A stretch of 64,000 bases of DNA from Membranipora membranacea (taxonomy: Eukaryota > Bryozoa > Gymnolaemata > Cheilostomatida > Membraniporidae). The stretch lies in the NCBI GenBank assembly GCA_914767715.1, contig OU612069.1, positions 23,867,387 to 23,931,386 on the forward strand, in the 5' to 3' direction. The notes beneath the pieces are model-generated. The model worked only from the letters and a program-made list of their open reading frames with translations. It ran no database searches and had not been told where the DNA came from. Each line of letters begins with the position of its first letter. Positions within the stretch are counted from its first letter, which is position 1. A program made the translations under genes and the position numbers. This document shows positions 57,998 through 64,000 of this stretch, one piece after another.

Positions 57998-60900
57998 AAT
58001 GAAATCTTATGCAGAATCTCATTTTTCCTATCATACCTGATTTCTGAGGAGTTATTGGTGTCATGGCATCTTTGAACTCCTTCTCAATTAAATCGATAGC
58101 CTCTCTCTCCCCAATATCAGGATAAAGAGGACTAAAAGAGGATAAAAAAAAGTAAGTCATAGAATGTGCCGTTTTATAAGAAGTTCAAAACTTAAGAAAG
58201 TTTCCACTATGTACCTGACTGGTGGCCTATGTGTGATTTGTGTTGGTGTAGCTGTTTTTCTATGGATATAGTTACACTGAGGTGTCTTTGGTAATGAACC
58301 AATCCATCATGAAAGTAGCCCAGTGTGAGCCACGACCCCTGACCCATGCCAGCGGTGCAACAGGGGTCCTGGCAATGTACAGGAAAGGTGTTAACTGAAT
58401 GCAGAACTGTATCATACCATATAACAATGTCTTATCGTGTGATTTTAATCTGAGTTGCCACTTTCCACCTTTGTTTGATTTCAACAGATTTCTTTCATCA
58501 GATCGGGATTTGATTAGGGAGATCACCTCACTGGTAAGGTATAAACTTTATGAATTTTAAGAATATGAATATTCCGAATACTAACACAAAAGCATCGGTG
58601 TCAGATTCACTGTGATAAGCAGTTTCATTGGATAGGGAGGATGAACCATAATCGGTGTATACGGACAGCTCTCTGTATTCCTCCGATAGGGTCCTACTGT
58701 ATACTCTCATGCAACCAAACGATTCGATTCGTCTTTAAGGTTTAAGGAGATCCAGTTGGCATACATCTTTTACGGACATCAAAGACATACAAAGCAAAGT
58801 CATGAAAGGATGTAGTTACACTGAGGTGTCTTTGGAGCAATAATAAACACACGCACATTGACTCAGATCCTCTCTTTTGTCTGAAATAAGCTGATACTGA
58901 GCATGATAAACAAAATCCGTCAGGAGAAAGCTAGAGGAGTTTATACTTGTGATAAATCGTCACCATTGGATTGAGAAGATGAATTATATTCACTTTATAC
59001 TGACAGATCTTCATATTCTTCAGATAGAGTCATGCTGTATACTTTCCTGTATATTTATGTAATCTCTCTGCTTTGATATCGCATAAGATGTTTGACTTAT
59101 TTGGTGGTTTCAAAAGCACTTCAATGACCGCAGTAATATTGAGCATGTTAACCAACAATTCTTCTCAATGGAAACGGAAGCCCTTAATAGCCACTCCCAT
59201 ATTAATTTTGTAATAATCACTTTTGATCCTCATTAATAAAGACAATTTGAGCTGTCTTGGCCAATGCTTTCGAGTTCTGAGTTAACCCCTGGCAGGAACT
59301 GCTGTTTTACACAATGAATCAGTCTCTAAATTGTGAGGTTGCTCCGTTTGACACTAAGTGATTATGATTTACCCCTCCAACACCTCAATGGGCAAACTTG
59401 TTGATATCTTTGTTGGATGCAAAGACGGAATATTTGGTGTGTTCGATGTTGTTGCTGACCAAAGCACCAAACTCCTTGATGTATATTATAGATGTTAAGA
59501 TAGTGGCACCTATAGTCTTATTGTATGCTCTCTGTATCACTTTCATCTTGCTTGCATTTAAAGTTTTCATTGAAATTCTCATGAGCCAGTATATTACATC
59601 ACATAGGTTATCCTAAAGCATTTTGACAGTGTTCATTTGAATGCACTACAAAATCGGGACTTCAGGAGATTCTCTGACTCACCTTCTCGCCACTGGTACA
59701 GACCTATGAATCACATCTTTAACACTTAAAACACTTCATCCTATTTCGAATTATAGTAGTGTGCCGAAAGCTGTATAATCTCTTTTTTTCACTGAGACTC
59801 ATGATAGCGGGTACTTATCCAAAATGTGTTTGCATTGTTGTTTGTGAGGTTTGTTTTGCTGGCTTGTGGCAGGTTTTCTCACTTACTTTCTCTTTGTGTG
59901 TACACCAAGGGTCAGCTTGCTCTAAAAGGCTGTACGTTTCACAATTTATGTTTCAATATCAATGTGGGAATGCTGCATATTAGCTTTAAAAATGTGATAT
60001 AAAACAGATCTTTCATTAACATCAATGCAGTCCTTCCAAAAACGTCTCAAATTTGTCAAGCATGTGTGCAAGACTAACTTTTTTCAAGGAGCGTAAAAGC
60101 TAAGTTGTTTAGATCTATTCAAACCATGATTTTATGTACAATTTCTCAACAACATTACAAAATAAAGTACAGTTATGCTGTAGTATGTTGGATAGGCCCT
60201 GGGGACCTTTGTCTGGGAGTCTGTCTTCAAACATGTCCCAAAACACCTATCAGACTTGTATAACAAAAGGCCTTGTGTTTGGTGAACAAAGGAGTACAAT
60301 GGCAGGCAAAGTTTGCTTGTCTGAATGCATGTTGGGATGTGCGTGATCAACAGTTTGGGGACCCGTCTTGTCACCTCAGTACTCCACTTTTGATACGCGC
60401 ATTTGTGGGTATACACAACCCACCCGCTGCTACAATATGTAGGAACTACTGGCAAAGGGTATTTCACAACTGTACTTTATTTTGTAATGAAGAAAGAAAT
60501 GTCAAATAATGAATGAATCAAGCTGAAGTATTAGGTGAAAAATATTCATGTTTCTGTTTGTTCAAGCTGGTAACAATTTTATATGGGTAAATTGCCTCCT
60601 CTGTTTCTTTTAAACATTCAGGTGGGCCAGTTTCCATCGACCATCTGGATACCTTAAAGGAGGAAGTTATTATCACAATATATTTACTTGTATTACTCTC
60701 CTAAATCGAGGGGGAACGCTTTCGAGCATGAGCTACATTTAGTCTAGCATTAATAACATACATTCAATGTTAAGATGCAAGTCTGTTTGACCAGTCTCCT
60801 ATCAGTTCTCCTGGTCTTGGAGTGGTGCCCTCGATGAGCTAATTCTTTATCCTGTTTTCTTTTGTGAAGCAGAGTAGATATCGAGATAAGAGAATCTTTA

Positions 60901-63900
60901 AGTATAGTCTCAATTAATTTGACGACGTCTTTAGCCTCAATATCAGGTCAGACAGGAATTCTGTATTTATGGTACTTCATTATAATCATCACTACAGCAA
61001 TCTTGAGTATAGCTGATACATGGTTTGTCTGCGGAGGGACTATCTTGACATCTGAATGGTGAAGTTATTGCTATGGAGCTGTTATATCAAGTTTGTTTCA
61101 CTGCCAGTAAAACTTAACCCAAAATATAGTCATAGCATTGGATTCAACTGTTCTGTTCTTTCGGTTTCAAGATATTTCAACTTTTGAATCAGATACTGAC
61201 ACAACGAAACAGCAAATATATAAAAACTTTTAAATTTAAATGAACACTCTTTGGCATCACATGAATTGAGTTAAGCACAAATAACCTACAACTTTTGAGA
61301 TGCAAGTATCTAATAAAATTATGCAGACAGTTAAGAAATAATCTTTAAGTAGAACTCTCATTGACTTTCTCTTATATCTTTTTGTTGAGATGTTGAAGAG
61401 TCATTCGAGTCTTGGCACCTTTAACACTTTCATGTCTGGCCGCTTATCCTATTATCTACCCCTGGTGACTGGGCGATTTTGGTGTTTTTTGATCATAACT
61501 TTGAGTTGATTATCTATCACAACTACACAATGCATTATACTATTAGAAAGCTCAAAATCTGCTGTTCATTTTGATACCAAATTTGGTATGAATGGTTCCA
61601 AAAACCAGCAACTGACTACTACCAGTGAGTGACTGAGTGAGTGGGCCTACCACAAATCAACACATGCAACAGCTAGGGATTTCTTATCACTTCTTGCCAC
61701 TCACTCGCCTTCATCATCATCTGAGTCATCTATATCAAGCTCACTGTCAGAGTCATGTATAATTTCATCAATGTTATTGGCCATATCATCCTCAAACTGA
61801 CTTTGACTTGACTGCCAGCCATTCCCATCACCTATTTCAATTTCTTTTTCAAAAATAGCCACTCTGACATAGCCTGCTGTTTTTGATCATTACTACCCTT
61901 CTGATAGAGGTATTGAGAAAATTCAAAGTGCATCATAGAGCCAAGGCTATGGCCGAAATTCGTGCGGCGTGATTATATTCGATGCCAGGCATGAAAGTGT
62001 TAAGTTTATCCTATCAAATCAATAGCGTCTTTCTCCTCAAAATCAGAATATAGTGGATTTGAAAATTGAAAAAAAACAAAATGATAAAATAGAATAACAT
62101 ATAAACAATGGTATGTCAGAAAAAAGGATATCTGATGTCGGTAGACAAATTTATGATAACTAACTTCCAGGGGCAAATTGAGCACAGATTACCTGTCTGT
62201 AATTTTGATATTCAAGTATCGAAAAAACTATATGACCCAATATGCCAAGTTCTTGAACAAGCCTCTCATGTCAAACCTGATCTTTGAGTGGCACATTGGT
62301 GTCCTCAACTTCTGACATCTCCCTCTTTGCGTTGTAGATGAGAATTCAAAATATGCCTCTCTATTAACTCAATGGAATTTTCCTCATAATCAAATTAAAG
62401 TGGACAAGAATCATGCAGTGGTAGTGAAACAATATCATATCACAGAAAAAGGGGTCAGAGTGATGTTGGGATCAGAGGAAGTCAAAATACAAATGCAAAT
62501 GTTATTCAGTCCAAGCTTACATTTGAAATAGAACATTGGTGTTTGAGCATGTTCGTAATTATCACAGTAAATTCTGACTGCCACTATGATAGGATATGAA
62601 ACTCAGAGAACTAATGTCCTACTCACGGTGACTTAACTCTTGATATCATATTAACTGCATTAACTTGCATATTAACTCAGTTCCCCTCCTCGGTAGAAAA
62701 TAAGTTGTTACTGAGCATAATGAAAAAATCCTTCAATCAGGATTTTTGACTTGTGATAGATCCTCTTCATAAGATTGAGAATATTGACCGTAATCACTAT
62801 ATACGGACATTACTTTATCACAAAATAGGCCTGTCTATCTCCATACTTCTAAAAAAGCATCGCTGTCAGCTGCAGGGTTACCATGATAAGCAGTGTCATA
62901 TAAATCGCCAGAAGATAAACCACTATCGCTGTATACTGACAGATCTTCATAATCCTCAGATAAAGTCATGCTGTAGACTTTCCTGTATTCATAAATATCT
63001 ACAAAATAATATAATATAATATTATGAATTTTTGAGGCATTGGTGTCTCATTAGAAGTTTGACTTATTTCAAAGTGGTTTCAAAAGCACATCAATGACCT
63101 CAGTTGAGCATGTTAACCAGCGATTCCCCTGAATGTGAACTGGGAGCTCTATTATAGGAGCAGATTTAACACAGAATCATATAAATAGCCCCTCTCATAC
63201 TTATTTAGTAATAAATTATGAAAAAAATATAAAAAATGATAATCAAATTATTGAGAGGCAACAACAGGCAAGTGTATATGTATAGATAGCTAAATTTAGT
63301 AAAATGATGATGCATTGGCTAACCCAAAAGATGATGTGTTTTCTATGTATTACACAGACAATAAAATGGTTTCATATATGTTTATTTATATTGAATTGAA
63401 AGACTTTTTGAGATTTTTGAATGAATCATCCGATACCTAAGGCCGCATAATTGCAATAGATAGATCATAACTCAATGAAAAACAGAAAATACAAATAGAT
63501 ACTGCAAAATTAAAACTTGCTATGTTCACAACATAATTGAAGGTATGTTGTTTATAGTGCTTGTGCTGTTTCGCTGGAAATCCTGTTTTTGGCAACATCA
63601 GATGCACTGCAACCTTTAGTGTGAATCACTTGGGTGAAACTTTCGACTCCTTCCACTTGTGTTGATAGTTTTTCTTTATGGTTGCCAGACTGAAAAAAAT
63701 TGTCAAAAAAAGTACATGGAAAGTCGGTTGATCACATCCAACTATTTATCTCATTGCATATCACACCAGGTAGCGATATAAGGCAGAATGTTGGCCAATT
63801 AAAAAAGATGTTTCAATTAAATATTGCTAATGAAGAAAGTTCAATGTTAATGGGATTTGGCATAATTCCCTTGGTCTCATAAGCGCTGTTGATGTTAAGC

Positions 63901-64000
63901 ACATTACAGTCATGGTACATGTTAAATTGCTGTGTGAGGTCCAGACCTTTAATAGGTCAACGTAGAGTTACAGATATAATGGCAGCATTTCACCATGTAT
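57998..64000. repeat. Segmental duplication copy D2
   Basis: Direct copy of 1-5546. It begins with the inverted copy of gene sequence (57998-58806) and continues with the same exon relics and acidic fragment as D1: exon-10-like near 58930-59045 and 62833-62982, acidic frame 61701-61885, exon-12-like near 62010-62061 and 62340-62405. Small indels relative to D1 include a ~47-bp extra block near 59706-59760. The right edge reaches or nearly reaches the window end. Confidence 0.9.
58037..58708 (-). pseudogene. Inverted copy of four exons of the 41-47 kb gene (D2)
   Basis: Counterparts of gene exons, read on the minus strand: 58588-58708 (exon 10), 58344-58368 (25-nt exon), 58215-58251 (37-nt exon) and 58037-58131 (exon 13, with 33 extra nt as in D1). 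Introns are copied too, so this is a DNA-level copy of about 45.1-45.98 kb and not a retrocopy. Exon 10 keeps its frame but its acceptor AG is changed to AT, which creates an in-frame ATG right at the exon start. The other acceptors and donors are kept. Homology ends at 58806 at a CATCC/GGATG junction. Confidence 0.8.

Overview
The window looks like AT-rich nuclear DNA from an invertebrate animal. Its genes are split into short exons with GT-AG introns. It carries a WSC-domain exon, a low-molecular-weight tyrosine phosphatase gene and a dense mix of decayed metazoan transposons: CR1/L2-type non-LTR elements, a Ty3/gypsy-type LTR element, P-element-like transposase pieces, tRNA-derived SINEs and several MITEs. 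I cannot name the phylum; a sponge, cnidarian or similar early-branching animal would fit. No prokaryotic, organellar or CRISPR features were seen.

Layout. 1-5546 is the left copy (D1) of a direct repeat whose right copy (D2) fills about 57998-64000. On the minus strand it holds copies and older relatives of exons from the gene at 41.3-47.4 kb. 6.0-10.3 kb is occupied by non-LTR retrotransposon relics and a SINE. 11.4-16.7 kb holds extracellular-type exons: one with three N-glycosylation sequons, one encoding half a WSC domain, and a complete two-exon gene for a small secreted Cys-rich, Thr-tailed protein. 17.1-20.4 kb holds two non-LTR relics in the same orientation. 20.8-31 kb is mostly repeat debris, with a three-unit tandem repeat split by a perfect 56-bp-armed palindromic element, and one convincing membrane-protein exon on the minus strand. 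31-34.6 kb holds a third CR1/L2-type relic and a P-element-like transposase C-terminus next to a MITE.

37.7-39.9 kb carries three consecutive, phase-compatible exons of a low-molecular-weight protein tyrosine phosphatase. Its middle exon sits in a fresh 586-bp tandem duplication. 41293-47424 is the best gene in the window: 18 phase-consistent exons (546 codons plus stop) for a Ser/Lys/Arg-rich protein I do not recognise. Its second 5' splice site has been amplified into a 14-bp minisatellite.

48.1-57.4 kb is transposon-on-transposon. An integrase-like relic (A) appears on both sides of a 6.4-kb Ty3/gypsy-type element with 194/195-bp LTRs and a tRNA-Leu-type primer-binding site. That element has an extra charged ORF after pol and a 686-bp Harbinger-like insertion inside pol.

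The most distinctive theme is local exon proliferation. A short block of exons from the 41-47 kb gene has been copied in inverted orientation into D1 and D2, where older, diverged copies of the same exon pair also exist. Several copies keep open frames and one keeps splice sites.
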